Assembly: GCF_905475395.1 (NCBI RefSeq)
Contig: NC_058342.1
Location: 37,582,640 to 37,646,639 of the forward strand
Origin: Chrysoperla carnea
Lineage: Eukaryota; Arthropoda; Insecta; Neuroptera; Chrysopidae
Direction: 5' to 3'
Length of the DNA: 64,000 nucleotides
The first letter of the stretch is position 1. Every line of letters begins with the position of its first letter. Made by a program: the position numbers and the translations under genes. This document shows, one piece after another, positions 1-12,151 of this stretch. Below the pieces are notes generated by a model. That model saw only the letters and a program-made list of their open reading frames with translations, did no database searches and was not told the DNA's origin.

Positions 1-70
1 ATGAAAATTCAATGAAAACATTTTTGGCATTACCATTTATTGGTTGGTATCATAATATGATCATCATTTA

Positions 71-443
71 TACAGAGTGTTCTGTTATTGATAACAGATA
101 ATTATACCAGTAAATTAAGCTTATTAAGACAAATGGAAAAGCTATTTACCCAATTTCGATCTAAGGCCTGATTCGGGAGATGTGATTATGGGAAAAATAG
201 AAAGATTTGTGAATTCACAGACCTATCAAACTCATTAAATTTGTAGGTATCACTTTAGAATATAGAGATGATCCTACTAATTTAATGATAGGTCTATGAA
301 TGCACAAATCTTTCTATTTTTCTTATAGTCACATTTCCCGAATTAGGCCTCAGATGGAAATTTGGTTCATAGCTTTTCCATTTGTCTTGATAAGCTTAAT
401 TTACTGGTGCAATTTTCTGATATCAAGAACAGAACACTCTGTA
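71..443. mobile_element. Foldback MITE with about 185-bp inverted arms
   Basis: The two halves are imperfect reverse complements over almost the whole element. The left arm begins TACAGAGTGTTCTGTT and the right arm ends with its complement. Matching blocks inside include AGACAAATGGAAAAGCTAT and ATAGAAAGATTTGTG. The dinucleotide TA lies on both sides, as expected for a Tc1/mariner-type insertion. No transposase remnant was seen, so it is non-autonomous. Short relatives of the terminus occur at 24877-24930 and, as GAACACCCTGTAT, near 49076 and 55963. The structure is seen directly; the superfamily is inferred. Confidence 0.75.
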
Positions 444-995
444 TATATTATTTATTATTTATCATAATCTAATTTGTGTGTTTATTTAATTAAATTTATT
501 TAATTAATATTAATATAACGTAAACGTACTATGTATGAATAGGCTAGCTAATATTTAAAATTTAATATTATTTTTGATTTTAATTTGCGTTCTGTTCTCA
601 TTCAATTCAATTTAAAAAGGCTGCTGATTAGTTAGGTTTTATTAATTAATTAATTAATTAAATATAAATTTATAAAGGTAATATATAATTATAAATATTT
701 ATAATGTAATTATATTTTAATTTAGTTACATTTAGCTGCTGATATAAATCATTCATATGGATTACAGACAGTACTGTAGGTACTTATTAAATAATTAATA
801 ATATTATATCATTAATTAATTGATTAAACTCAATGAACAGTACCTAGGTATGATACGATATGGTACGCTATAGTACAATCAATATGTCTGTCATATGTTC
901 ATTTAATTAATATTGTTTTGTTAATTAAGAATTAAATTTAATTGTTATTTAATTATTGTAATTGTAATTGTTGTACGGCATGGGTAGGTATGTTT
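444..995. other. AT-rich downstream flank of the CRMP gene
   Basis: This stretch is dominated by TTAAT and AATTA runs. It lies immediately 3' of the minus-strand CRMP/dihydropyrimidinase gene and must hold its 3' UTR and polyadenylation site, which I could not place. No coding signal is visible. Confidence 0.4.
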
Positions 996-3900
996 TTACC
1001 AAAATCCACCAGATGATTTACCTCCTGGAGGATTCTTAACACGTATACAAGAACGACGGTCATCAGCATCTGGATCTTCTGTAAAAAACAAATCAAAATA
1101 TATATTTGTTTCAAAGACTTAGCTAGGTAATCCAAGGCCCTAAACAAAAGTGCAAAAAAAGGCCCCCTTCGGAGAACGGCACCGTTTAGCACTTCAGTAG
1201 CTACGCCACTGATTTGTTATAGCTTAAATACCTGAAACTTACCACTACTGATTGAAAATGATGAGCTTTGTAAATTTCTTTGGCCTTCTTGTCTCGGTGC
1301 TTTCCCAATTGGTGTGCTCACACTTGAGTTGGGTAAAGTTGGCATATTATAAATAACTTCTTCTTGTGCGTTTGGTCCATTACCATTGTTAATATTTAAG
1401 TGATCCAATGTCAATTCATTTTCGTAGCTGTGCAAACGTTTTTTCTCAACAGCAGCAATATCATCATCCGTGCCATAAACGTACGGAGCAAATGGTAATG
1501 TTGGAAGAAAACGTCCATAGCCTTGTACAGCTTTTAATTCGCCTTCGTCGACACAAACACGACCATTCACTATTACGTACTCTGGTGCGCCGTGACAAAC
1601 TAATCCCTCGAATATGTTAAAATCAATTGCATGATGATGTGTTTTTGCCGATATTGTTTTCGTTTGATTTGGGTCCCAAACAATTATGTCGGCATCGGAT
1701 CCAACAGCTATGCAACCTTTTTGAGGGTATAAATTAAATAATTTTGCTGCATTTGTACTGGTGATGGCCACAAATCTAGATGGATCCATGATGCCATTTA
1801 CAACGCCTTTTTCCCATACAACGTACAAACGATCTTCAACACCATTCACACCATTTGGTATTTTTGAAAAGTCATTTTTACCAGCTGCCTTCTGTTCAGC
1901 CGTAAATGTACAGTTATCACTTCCAGTTAAGTGCAGTTTATCCCTAAATACAATATTCCAATTTAGTACTTAACGTAATAAACAAACTTTCATAGCTATA
2001 TTTTTTATAGAAAGCATACGTGGATGCGGAGACACGATGCAAATGTCTCTTGATCTTTCCTGACTTGCGTATCATATGAATTTTTCTTTATAGTATATAA
2101 AATACAATGGATCCGTTCGAAGATATTGACGCCCATGTGGTAACAATAATAAGGTCCCCTTTTTGCTACAAATTACCTATTTCTGGTGAAGAAGTTCACT
2201 GCAGGTAAATTCTAGCTTAATAAATAAATTGAATTGAAGTAAATAAGATTGATACTGGATACGACCCCGATAAAAAGCAAATCAAAATAACAAACATAAA
2301 GCATAATTTGATTTGATTTGATTTGATGAGTGTGTATTGTGTAGTTTAGTATGCAGTTTGTAGCTTGCAACAGTGTAGAGTCAAAACTATGGAGGGCAGA
2401 GATAAGGAGAGTTAGTTCCTATGTGTCCTTGTCATAGTCATATGTCATAACCATATGATGCATAGAGATTTTGTGTCTGCCACTATTATATTTGTTTTAT
2501 ACAAAGAGGTTATATACAGCTATTGAAATAAATACCACAAAACACTTGAAATAAAACCCTTCCATTTCATTTCCTGCTTTTCAGTGGACACTTTTTATAT
2601 ACTGACATGATTTTCCTTATCTCTCTCCATAGTCAAAACTTACACAAACAGCTATCATTATAGGTTTTTGTATGATAATCAACCAACTAATAAGCTATAA
2701 ACATTTACTTAATTATCCACATTTTATTAGTATTTAGTTCTTAAGTACCATACCATGATACTAAATACTAAGTAATTTTAACTTTTTTTATTTACAATTT
2801 TATATGAAAGACAGACTTTAATAAATTTTAAATTTAAAGCTGAACTGTACTTAATTTATATAATCAATTGCAAGCTAAGTAATGCTATGCAATATGCACC
2901 AACCCAGCCCAACTCAACCCATCTTACTTAATATTAGTAGTTAATTATGTACACATACACACACGAACTACACTTTACAGTATAGTACAGTTTGTTTTTA
3001 ATAAAGTACTCTTCTGTTGTTTATTTTCTAATCGATATCTACTTTAAAAGAGTCCAGTCCCATCCAGAGTCAAGATATTGATAGCGTGCCATACAATCTT
3101 GTTTAAGGTATGATTCCGATACTGTCCTCTGTGCGCTGTGTCCTCTGCTGACACAATGCGCACTGCTGATACATACCTGACTATTTCTTCTGAAGTGTCA
3201 GTTGTACATATGTATGTGTTGTTGCGTCAGCGTCAGTATTGCTCTGAGAGAGATATAGCCGCAAGGCTTTCCAAGCTTACTCACTTAAGTATACTCACTT
3301 AAGCGTCTGACGTAGTGCGACAGCCACAGCATAGGAATCATATCTTTAAAATCGTATTGGTTCTGGATTGGTTTTTTTTAGAAGGAATTAAAAAATAAAC
3401 ATCAGAATTAGTGCTAATCTGTTAAGTAAATATGAATTATTAGGTAGTTAGTTAGTTAGTTAGTAACTTACGAAGAACTGATGAAATTCATCAAGTATTC
3501 TGGAGTTGTTGGATCAGAACGTATTGGAGGTACTGTGCAACACCTCACATCGTTCTTATTGCCTACCAGTGCTAGAGAACAAGCAAGCACTTCTCCATAC
3601 ACTGGATATCCATCAGTATGTGTGTTATTCTCACAATGCGTTGATATCACATCCGCCCCATTCTTACTACTCACGTGGGCTATGTATAATGGACTGTTTA
3701 CCTATTATTTATTATTGATTTATTATTCACTTCAAATTTAAACAAACTAAAATTCATTAATTAATTAGTTATTCATTAATTATTTTCTTATTTGTTTGCA
3801 AGCAATCTGTCATTGAATTTGTTTGCAATATCAATTATATAATAATGATAGCTACCTACACTAACATTATACAATAGTTTATATAATTATTAGTATTATC

Positions 3901-6900
3901 ATTAACTGTACGTTGCAATAGCACGTATCACGTAGTACTTAGTACGTTGAACGTAGATGTTGTGTAATTGAATAAAAAATCTGAACACATTTTAGTAGGT
4001 ACATAAAATATATTTAAAAATAAATGTAAAGAGCACTCACTCAAAAACAAAAAAACAAATGCAACAAAACAAAACAAAACAAGACTAAAAAAACATAAGT
4101 AGTGTTACTTAAATGTAGTAAAGTATATTAAGTAAAGTTAGATAAAAACAAAGAAACAAAACAAAATGATTTAAAAAACAGAATAAATAAACAACAAAAT
4201 AAATTTAAAAACAAAACATAATTATTAAAAGACCTCAGTACCAACATGATTTTATTGAGCCATCACATTTCATCCATCTCAACTTAATTCGACTGAATTG
4301 AATTGAATTGAATTAAATCGAGAATGAATTAAATCATTCATAATTATTATCAAATGAATATGAATGAAATGGAAGTTTGTTAGTAAAAAATAAAACTAAA
4401 ATCAAATAAAAATGTAAAAAATGGACAAAGAACAAAATGTAAACGTACTCAGCTAAATAGTGCATAAGAATGTTGGGCGTTTCTTTATTTGGTCGTAGCG
4501 GTGGACTTAAAATGTGTCTGGCTGCATGGTACCAATCAGCGTGGTAGTAATGTGACCCATCCGTACCCAACGCAGCTGCTAAAGTTTCTCCAATTATTTT
4601 CAATTCGCTATTGTTTATTTTAAATTGGTTTAGGGCTTGCGCTGCACTTTGACTCATTACGTGAACTACATACAACGGACTCTCCACCTAAATCCATCCA
4701 TCCAAAAAGAACCAAAAAGAAACCAATTCAAAACAAAACAAAACAAAAAATGATAATAAATAAAATAAAATAAAATAAATCAAAGAGTAGTAGTAGCAGT
4801 AATAAATAGTAGATGGCAGTACTACCTACATAGTAAATAAATAAGAGAATCAAATCAGTTCAGTCAGTTCCTAATATCTATCACAGTCTCATCAAATAGA
4901 AATAGAATCATTAGTCTAGTACCTAAATCACAAGTAAATGATTCAATTCAATCACTGATCAATACAATAATACCTAGTGCTAACAATAAACACACACCTG
5001 CTTAGCAATAACACAAGCACGATTCACTGCTTCAGCTTCAACTTCTTCATTGCGTGACAGTTCGTGACCATGAGGACCAGTCACACCTTTCGCTAATAAC
5101 TTCTTAGTGTTTTCAGTGATCACATCACCGTTTTCAGCATGAACCATCGTAAGTGCTCCAATTGACTTGCAAGTATCCATTAATTGATAGATTTCTGAGT
5201 CGCGCAGTGCAAAGTTGTAAGCCATAAATAGTTTGTATGAATTGATACCATGTTTGGCAGTTAATTCTTTGATTTCATTTTTTTGTCGTTCACCCCATGA
5301 AGTGACGCACACATGCAATGCATAATCACAACATACTTTAGGATCAGCTTTTTCACGATAACGCATATAAGCTTCTAAGAGTGTTTCATCTGATCGTGGC
5401 ATCACAAAATCAACTGTTGAGAACAATAAATGAATAAATTAATTAAAACTTAATGAATTGCTATTAGAATTAGTGAGTAGTAGATAACTTGAATAAAATG
5501 TAATGTACTTACTTATGGTAGTGGTTCCACCAGCTATAGCAGCTTTAGTTCCTTGATAAAAATCATCAGCCGTTACAGAGCCCATGAATTCCATTTCAAA
5601 ATGGGTATGTGGATCAATGCCACCAGGCATTATTAATTTACCTCGAGCATCAATCACTCGTGTCCCTCCTGGTATTATTAAGTTCCTACCTAATTGTTTA
5701 ATAACACCTTCCTCAATATAAATGTCACCTTCAGCAATTCCATCTTCGTTCACGATACGTCCATTCTTGATAAGTAATCGATTTTGAGCACTCTGTTGGA
5801 TTCAAACAGAACAATTCAAATCAAAACCATTTATTTTTATAGTCGAAGTCAATAATAATCTGAGATATTATAGGGTCTAGGCATATGGCTCTAATGGGTT
5901 ACTAGAAATAGTTTAATTTAGTATATTATATGGAAAAATCGGGTTCATTTTACATTTAGACGCCTCTCTGTAATTGTTTATAATTACCACGTGTAAAAAT
6001 GAGCTTATAGATTAATAACCTTGTTTGTTTTTTGCCGCTCCTTGAATTTGACACTGGGCATAGTTCTATTTTTTTCAGCTAGGTGGATTCCTAATTTGAC
6101 GCTCAAAGCTAGCGTCAAGCGTCATCATGAAGTTACATCTTTAGAGTTAGTTACTGCATATAGTGACTAGTGACACTAGCTCCAATATAATATCCAATAA
6201 CTGTAGAATATAGAATGTAGTCACTGTTTGTTTTATTAATTAAATAATTTATTTAATTATTTATATTTTCAACGCATGTATTATACATAATTTTTTTTTT
6301 TTTGTAAATAATATCATCAATTTAATAAATTATTAAAAAATTAATTAATTAATAGATGGGATGATCATCAGAGTTTCAAATATATGCATATATAGTGTTA
6401 CTTGTATTTATATCCACTTATAACAATTTTCAACAGTCCTCTCCGCTGTGCTAAACGAAGTTGCCGTTTTCCGCCTTCGTCGAGCAAAAAAATAGTACAC
6501 ACGCCATGAGAGCAAGTAAAAGATTACTCGGATTGCATGTTCATTGTTGCCCGAAGCGAAATCGAGGGTGACAAAAAAAAAAAGAAAGCGACACTTTCAT
6601 TTATCTCAGCGGGGTAAAAGACATCTTCCAACCGGATGGTAGAAAATTTTTGAAAAAGAATATCTTGTAATTCCTCGAATTACAGATCAAAGTGGTAATA
6701 TTTCAATCATTTTCTAATCTCAGCCACAAATAATTAATCTAATTATAATAAATCTGCATTGTAAGTACTGTTATAGTTATGTCGGATTAAAAGGGGTGCC
6801 CGATTAGACGGGGACTGAATTACCACGGGTCTACTGTATACTAGCATATTTTCTCAAAGGAAAAACAGAAAGTTGGAAATTTTTAGGTAGCTACAAATAG

Positions 6901-7618
6901 TGAGTCTATTGATTCCAATTTTCATATACGTACCAAAAACCTACGAAAAAATTCCTAGAAAAATTTTCGGGGAAAAATCGTCATCATTTTATCGCAGTGA
7001 ATCTTTTTATTTTTTTAAACTTATTTTATTTATTATAATAATACATGCACTGATATTCGACACTGTCTATATAAAATATTTCAACAATTAACTTAGGCAA
7101 TTGTTGTTACTTTTTCAAAAATTTCGTTTTTGAGTTATAAAAAATATCAAAGAAAAATTCATTGAAAAAAAAATTAATAATCATTTATCAATCAGCGTTT
7201 AAAATTTTTATTCAACAGCTCAAAACATTAAGGGAAAACTTATTAAGGATTAGGGTATACGAAATACAGAGAAAAATTAATTAGCCGCCGTACTATATTG
7301 TATTTGTATGCGTATAGTACAGTACAGTATACGAGCGACATGACATACGGTATACGTACACATTAATATGGATGATATACCGGCTTCTTTTCATTGGATC
7401 AATATTTGAACTAAAAATAACAATGTTCACATGCACATTGATATTTTTATAAAATAAAATAAAATATACTAACACTAATACTAATACTCTTAACAGAGAT
7501 ACAGATTAGGTAGTTTAGGTGCTGAATACTGAATACTAAATACTAAATTATGATAATTATTATCAAAACTCACTTGTAAATGAATTGGTACTTTTTTAAC
7601 GTGTGATGTAGTCGTCAT
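996..7618 (-). CDS. CRMP: Dihydropyrimidinase / collapsin response mediator protein (CRMP), complete gene
   Basis: Coding exons, 5' to 3' on the minus strand, are 7618-7574, 5792-5513, 5413-4998, then either 4687-4449 (exon A) or 3701-3472 (exon B), then 1943-1243 and 1078-996. All junctions have GT/AG and compatible phases, giving 587 aa with A or 584 aa with B. The protein is a cyclic amidohydrolase. Dihydropyrimidinase opens dihydrouracil and dihydrothymine in pyrimidine breakdown; CRMPs are non-catalytic relatives that bind cytoskeletal proteins in neurons. The isoform with A has a full set of metal ligands by alignment of motifs: H77 and H79 (DPHTH), K169 (NSYKLFMAY), H200 (MVHAENGD), H256 (YVVHVMS) and D336 (TGSDNCTF). 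Their spacing matches the known enzyme closely. The start [15 protein letters not shown] and the end [15 protein letters not shown] are typical of insect CRMP/DHP. A single insect gene giving both products by alternative splicing is known in Drosophila. No 5' UTR exon or promoter was identified. Confidence 0.95.
2389..2630. mobile_element. MITE with a perfect 10-bp target duplication, inside a CRMP intron
   Basis: The element starts ATGGAGGGCAGAGATAAGGA and ends with the near complement TCCTTATCTCTCTCCAT. The 10-mer AGTCAAAACT lies immediately on both sides (2379-2388 and 2631-2640), a perfect target-site duplication. Length is 242 bp with no coding remnant. The 10-bp duplication would fit a Mutator-like transposase, but that is inference. 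A relative sits at 25475-25632. Confidence 0.8.
3472..3701 (-). CDS. CRMP: Alternative exon B of CRMP/dihydropyrimidinase (CRMP-like version)
   Basis: The exon is 230 nt with the same entry phase and the same two-base exit (TC) as exon A. It begins [19 protein letters not shown], clearly homologous to the start of A, and ends [20 protein letters not shown]. The middle has diverged: the GTDGSHY block of exon A is replaced by [10 protein letters not shown] followed by a CC pair, and [10 protein letters not shown] matches the VVYGEP block of CRMPs. The flanks are a good acceptor (TAATAG) and the donor GTAAGT. I infer that it makes the non-enzymatic CRMP isoform. It still carries the histidine aligned with metal ligand H256. 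Confidence 0.88.
4449..4687 (-). CDS. CRMP: Alternative exon A of CRMP/dihydropyrimidinase (enzyme-like version)
   Basis: The exon is 239 nt, enters in phase 0 after AAG-CAG and leaves two bases (GA) of a split codon. It encodes [19 protein letters not shown] and then [19 protein letters not shown], ending [21 protein letters not shown]. The GTDGSHY block and the HAARH..PPLRP stretch are what family members with dihydropyrimidinase activity look like, and the metal-ligand histidine in VVHV is present. I infer that this is the enzyme-form exon. It is the upstream member of the pair and is separated from exon B by a 747-nt intron. Confidence 0.88.
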
Positions 7619-8633
7619 TTTTAAAATAAAAACTTTTAATATTTATTTAATATGAATATGAATAATAATAATTAAGTAAATCACAATTAACTTCACTTCC
7701 TGCTTGATATTTTTAATATTACAAACACATGCACATACACCACACACAGAGGTAGCAGAGCTGGATACTTGTACTAGTACTAGTACTACTGTTAATGTAC
7801 TGTAGCTGTTGCTGTAGGACTGGTAGATGAGATGGAAAAGTATAGTCTAGGTTCCAGGTGCTATACTTCTAGGTGTACTGATGATGGGTTAATCTATAAC
7901 AATCAACAAAAACATAATTTTATTTATTAAATCTAATCTAATATTATTTATATTATTTTTAAACTGTATTGTATCTAAATAAATAAATAATGTTAACTAT
8001 TAATAATAATAAATAAGTTTAGTTTAAAAGATACAAAATAATTTTAATAAATTAACAATACAATTAAATTAACAATACATTTGTATTGTTAATTTATTTT
8101 TAATATTATATAATAAATATATAACACGTTTACATTTCATTTATTATTATTAAGGTATATTTTTATATTTATTTGTTAATATCTTATCTTATTTAAATAA
8201 AAATTTTATATGATTTTATTACTTTTGATTTTGAACGTCACAGTCACTTCACAATACACAACACACAACGCTGAACACCTCACAACTCTTTTATTCTTTA
8301 CTGTTCACTGTTCACTGCTCTCTGAATCTCTACTCTCTGGCTCTGCTCACTGCTAGTGAGTGCTTCGTGTTTGAATAGTGTCAGTGGATATTCTATATTC
8401 ATAAAATGTATAGCTTTACCCCCTGTGTGATGTGAATATGGATGTGATGTGATGTGACTTCAACTTCGTTCCGTTCACAGTTGTGTGTACAATCGAAATC
8501 GATTATAGTGAAATTGAATTACGACGTCAAATTGGATGTTACGAGCAATAGGCAAGATTTATGTTAAACTAAATACAAATGTCAAACATATTGAAAACAT
8601 GAACGAGTTCACAGAAAATTTCTGTTAAAATTC

Positions 8634-8851
8634 ATAGAGATAATACCATAGAGTTGCAAACGGTTGATCTTTCGAACGTCGTCCAAACGGTTGCTTGCAG
8701 TAGAACAAGACAGATAAAATAGGCACATATAACTGCTTTCGCCTCTCTTATACACCTATAATTTCTCACTCTTTCTTCTTCTCTCACAGCGGTCAAGAAT
8801 TCACTTATTGCGTTTCCTATGTCTATACAGCTCTATGGTATTATCTCTATG
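8634..8851. mobile_element. MITE, ATAGAGATAATACCATAGAG family, copy 1
   Basis: Terminal inverted repeats of about 20 bp (ATAGAGATAATACCATAGAG and its near complement CTCTATGGTATTATCTCTAT) bound a 218-bp element. The interior holds TCTCTTATACACCTAT and GAATTCACTTATTGCG. Related sequence recurs at 14060-14152, 17921-18073 and 27413-27616, so this is a family active in this genome. No open reading frame is visible. Confidence 0.72.
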
Positions 8852-10550
8852 GATAAATTGCATTTAAAATGAACATGCTTTCAATTGAAATAAGCAATGA
8901 CTACTAATTGATATCTTTCCTTAAATCTCCTGCCCTTAGAACCTAGAAAAGTGCCGAGAACAAAGTTATTTCTATTATTTCGTATTGCGAATGCGAAAAT
9001 TCGCCCCATCACAAATACTAATAAATATGCAATTGACGTTTATTATGTCTAACATTTATTAATAATCTAATCTCATTTATGAGTAAAAAGTAATTTACTT
9101 AATCATTTAAGCTTTGTATATTTTTTATTTTAGGTACTTTTACTGTTATCTCTATACTTTATTAACCAAAAAGTTGTTTTTATTAATTTATGTTTGTTAA
9201 ATCTTTTAATGGACATTTTATATTTCACTGATCTTATGTTATTTTTATTTTGTAAATGCGCTTATCAGTAGGAGATAATTGGTCATATTACCCATAAAAA
9301 TGTACTTGTTACCATGACAAAATTTGAGTGAAAGTGAAATTAAAATTGATTAAAAAACGAAGAAGTTATAAGCAACCAAAGATTGCATTCAAAAGTTGCC
9401 CAAAGATTTATATGTCATCTCTATGGTGATACCATAGATAAAATAATAGTACTATTACAATATCTTTGGGTGATACTCACGTATGACGTCCCTAGTGGGT
9501 ATCTTCCTAATTTTGTTCCGTTACCTTTTTCAACGTAGTCAAATGAACTAATTTTGAGTGTAGTTAGTTAAGTTAGTTAAATACATTTACAGTAGCTGTA
9601 CCTACTATACTATCAACTACCTACTATTTACTACCTAATATACATAATAACTGTACTATATACGTAGGTAATATGTATTTACTGTTGTATGTAATATAAG
9701 TATGGTATGGCATGCATTTAGTTGTCACCGCGTGTAAAGTGTACTTAAAGCATTGTATTTCTTCCATTTTCATCTTTATTTTTATGCGCTTACATTATCT
9801 AACATTTATATAACATTACATATTGGGAGTTGAGTTGATGTTAGTTTGTTGAGTTTAGTTTTAGTCTATTCTATGCAAACAATCAATTTATGTTAGTTCA
9901 ACTGTTACATCACAATCATAATTATGATTATTCAAATTTTAATAGTTTAGCTACTTTGAATCGATTTTTTATTCATTACATTGATTCAATTGATTTATTT
10001 TATACAGCAGTTAAATCCATCTTGATTTAAATAAAAAATTAGTATTTAATTATGCACGAACACAACTCGACTTACATTTAGGGGAAACATAAATGTAGTT
10101 CCTATATGCTAATGAGTAATAAGTAATCAGCAGTGGCGGCGCGCCATTTGAGAGCAGTTGTCCAGCAACAATCGGAAACAAAAAACTTTTTTACGATTTC
10201 TTGCAATTTTTTTAAGGGGTACCCTTAGAAAAATTGATTTTTTTCTACAGATTTTGATAAAACTTAGTTTATAAGGCTAATTTGACCCCAAATATTCAAG
10301 TTTTATTTGACGATAGAGCAAATAGTTTTTAAGATATCGCTCAATTCAAAGCAATTTCATAAAATATCTCGAAAATTACTCATTTAATGATCAAATAAAC
10401 ACGATTTTTGTAATTTTCGGGTCAAAATTACCTTAAAAACTTAGTTTTATCGAAATCGGAAACAAAAAATTTTTTTACATTTTTTGCAATTTGTAAAAAT
10501 CCAAAAAATCATAAAAAATTCAATAAAACACAATTTTTGTAATTTTATGT

Positions 10551-10832
10551 TAGGTTGGGTTGGGTTGGGTTGGGTTAGGTTGGGTTAGGTTGGGTTAGGT
10601 TGGGTTAGGTTGGGTTAGGTTGGGTTAGGTTGGGTTAGGTTGGGTTAGGTTGGGTTAGGTTGGGTTAGGTTGGGTTAGGTTGGGTTAGGTTGGGTTGGGT
10701 TGGGTTAGGTTGGGTTAGGTTGGGTTGGGTTGGGTTGGGTTGGGTTGGGTTGGGTTGGGTTGAGTTAGGTTAGGTTGGGTTGGGTTAGGTTGGGTTAGGC
10801 TGGGTTAGGCTGGGTTAGGTTGGGTTGGGTTG
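10551..10832 (+). repeat. Telomere-like decamer array (TTAGGTTGGG)n
   Basis: About 280 bp of tandem TTAGGTTGGG, with runs where TTGGG alone repeats. It is uninterrupted apart from single substitutions such as TTGAG and TTAGGC. TTAGG is the ancestral arthropod telomere motif; here it alternates with TTGGG, so this is an internal, degenerate, telomere-like satellite. It runs directly into the GTGGGW array that follows. Long reading frames across it are low-complexity artefacts. Confidence 0.9.
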
Positions 10833-11277
10833 AGTGTGGGTGTGGGAGTGGGAGTGGGTGTGGGTGTGGGTGTGGGTGTGGGTGTGGGTGTGGGTGTGGG
10901 TGTGGGTGTGGGAGTGGGAGTGGGAGTGGGTGTGGGTGTGGGTGTGGGTGTGGGTGTGGGTGTGGGTGTGGGTGTGGGTGTGGGTGTGGGTGTGGGTGTG
11001 GGTGTGGGTGTGGGTGTGGGTGTGGGTGTGGGTGTGGGTGTGGGTGTGGGTGTGGGTGTGGGAGTGTGAGTGGGTGTGGGAGTGGGAGTGGGAGTGGGAG
11101 TGGGAGTGGGAGTGGGAGTGGGTGTGGGAGTGGGAGTGGGAGTGGGAGTGGGAGTGGGTGTGGGAGTGGGTGTGGGAGTGGGAGTGGGAGTGGGAGTGGG
11201 AGTGGGAGTGGATGTGGGAGTGAGAGTGGGAGTGGGAGTGGGAGTGGGAGTGGGAGTGGGAGTGGGAGTGGGAGTGG
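10833..11277 (+). repeat. G-rich hexamer array (GTGGGT)n / (GTGGGA)n
   Basis: About 445 bp of GTGGGW hexamers. The first half is mostly GTGGGT and the second mostly GTGGGA, so the two variants have spread in blocks. All guanine lies on the plus strand and GGG recurs every six bases, a composition able to form G-quadruplexes. Apparent frames of (GCGS)n, (GV)n and (PLPH)n in this region are products of the repeat, not genes. Confidence 0.92.
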
Positions 11278-12089
11278 GGGATTTCTCAAAAATACTTTAT
11301 CTACATCAAAGTTGGCTTTTGTCCGAGTATCCACTGGTAATCAGTAATTAGTAATGAATTGATCATATTGGATGTATTACAATGTGCTTGTAAAGATGAC
11401 GTAAAAAACTAATAAATAGTACCATCTACAAAACGAATGTGACAGTGACAGATTTACATACAGCAGAATCAGTTATAGCAATAGCAGCCATACATATGAT
11501 CAGACATGCGCAATTTAATCTTTATGAAGTGAGTTCGCCTCTCTCAATATGAAATTATGAATGGGTGCGTTTGATTACTGACTAACTGACTACTGAGTGC
11601 TAGTGAGAACTGACACTAAGTTACTGAATGATACATTCACAGCACCGCGTATATCTTTACGAAGAAATAAATTTTCGATGTATGGAGTGCAGACTGCATG
11701 GAGTTTCAGTTAACTAATCAAGCGCTTAATTCGGCCAAACTACATCACATGTAGTTTTAGTATATAGCAGTTACACTGTTGTGGACGCCACATAACCTCT
11801 ATATACGATCTAATATAAAAAAAAAAAATACAGGTGACAAATCTACAAATTCGAATAGTATTAGAAATCTTAAAAGTTCATATCTTGCATACTAGTAAAG
11901 TTTTTTAAAAACCCAACTTCACTTTTCTATTTATGAAGTGAGAATTCTTCATCTGAAGTGCAATAAATTTTAGTCCTATCCCCTTTTAAGTAAAAAGTAC
12001 GCGTACAAGCTATTGTGTACAACTTGTAGCGTACAAAATTGATTATGTTATGTTTTTATGTTTTGTAACAGTAACGTACCTAACTTAGG

Positions 12090-12151
12090 TAGGTAGGTAG
12101 ATACTATATTAACAAATATAGATAGGTAGGTAGGTAGGTAGGTAGGTAGGT
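12090..12151 (+). repeat. (TAGG)n microsatellite
   Basis: Broken runs of TAGG around 12090-12105 and 12121-12151. The same tetranucleotide, on either strand, recurs at 24585-24630, 30332-30360, 30957-30981, 33705-33725, 38563-38606, 41967-41990, 49407-49432, 53359-53380, 54740-54757, 56111-56165 and 56971-56990. It is the most common microsatellite of this window. Confidence 0.85.

Noticed and set aside
1408-1973. Plus-strand frames opposite the CRMP exon
   Set aside because: They are shadows of the minus-strand CRMP coding exon 1243-1943.
10795-11351. Long frames on both strands encoding (GCGS)n, (GV)n, (WVWE)n and (PLPH)n
   Set aside because: A GTGGGW hexamer array is open in most frames by nature; there is no start context, splice structure or non-repeat domain.
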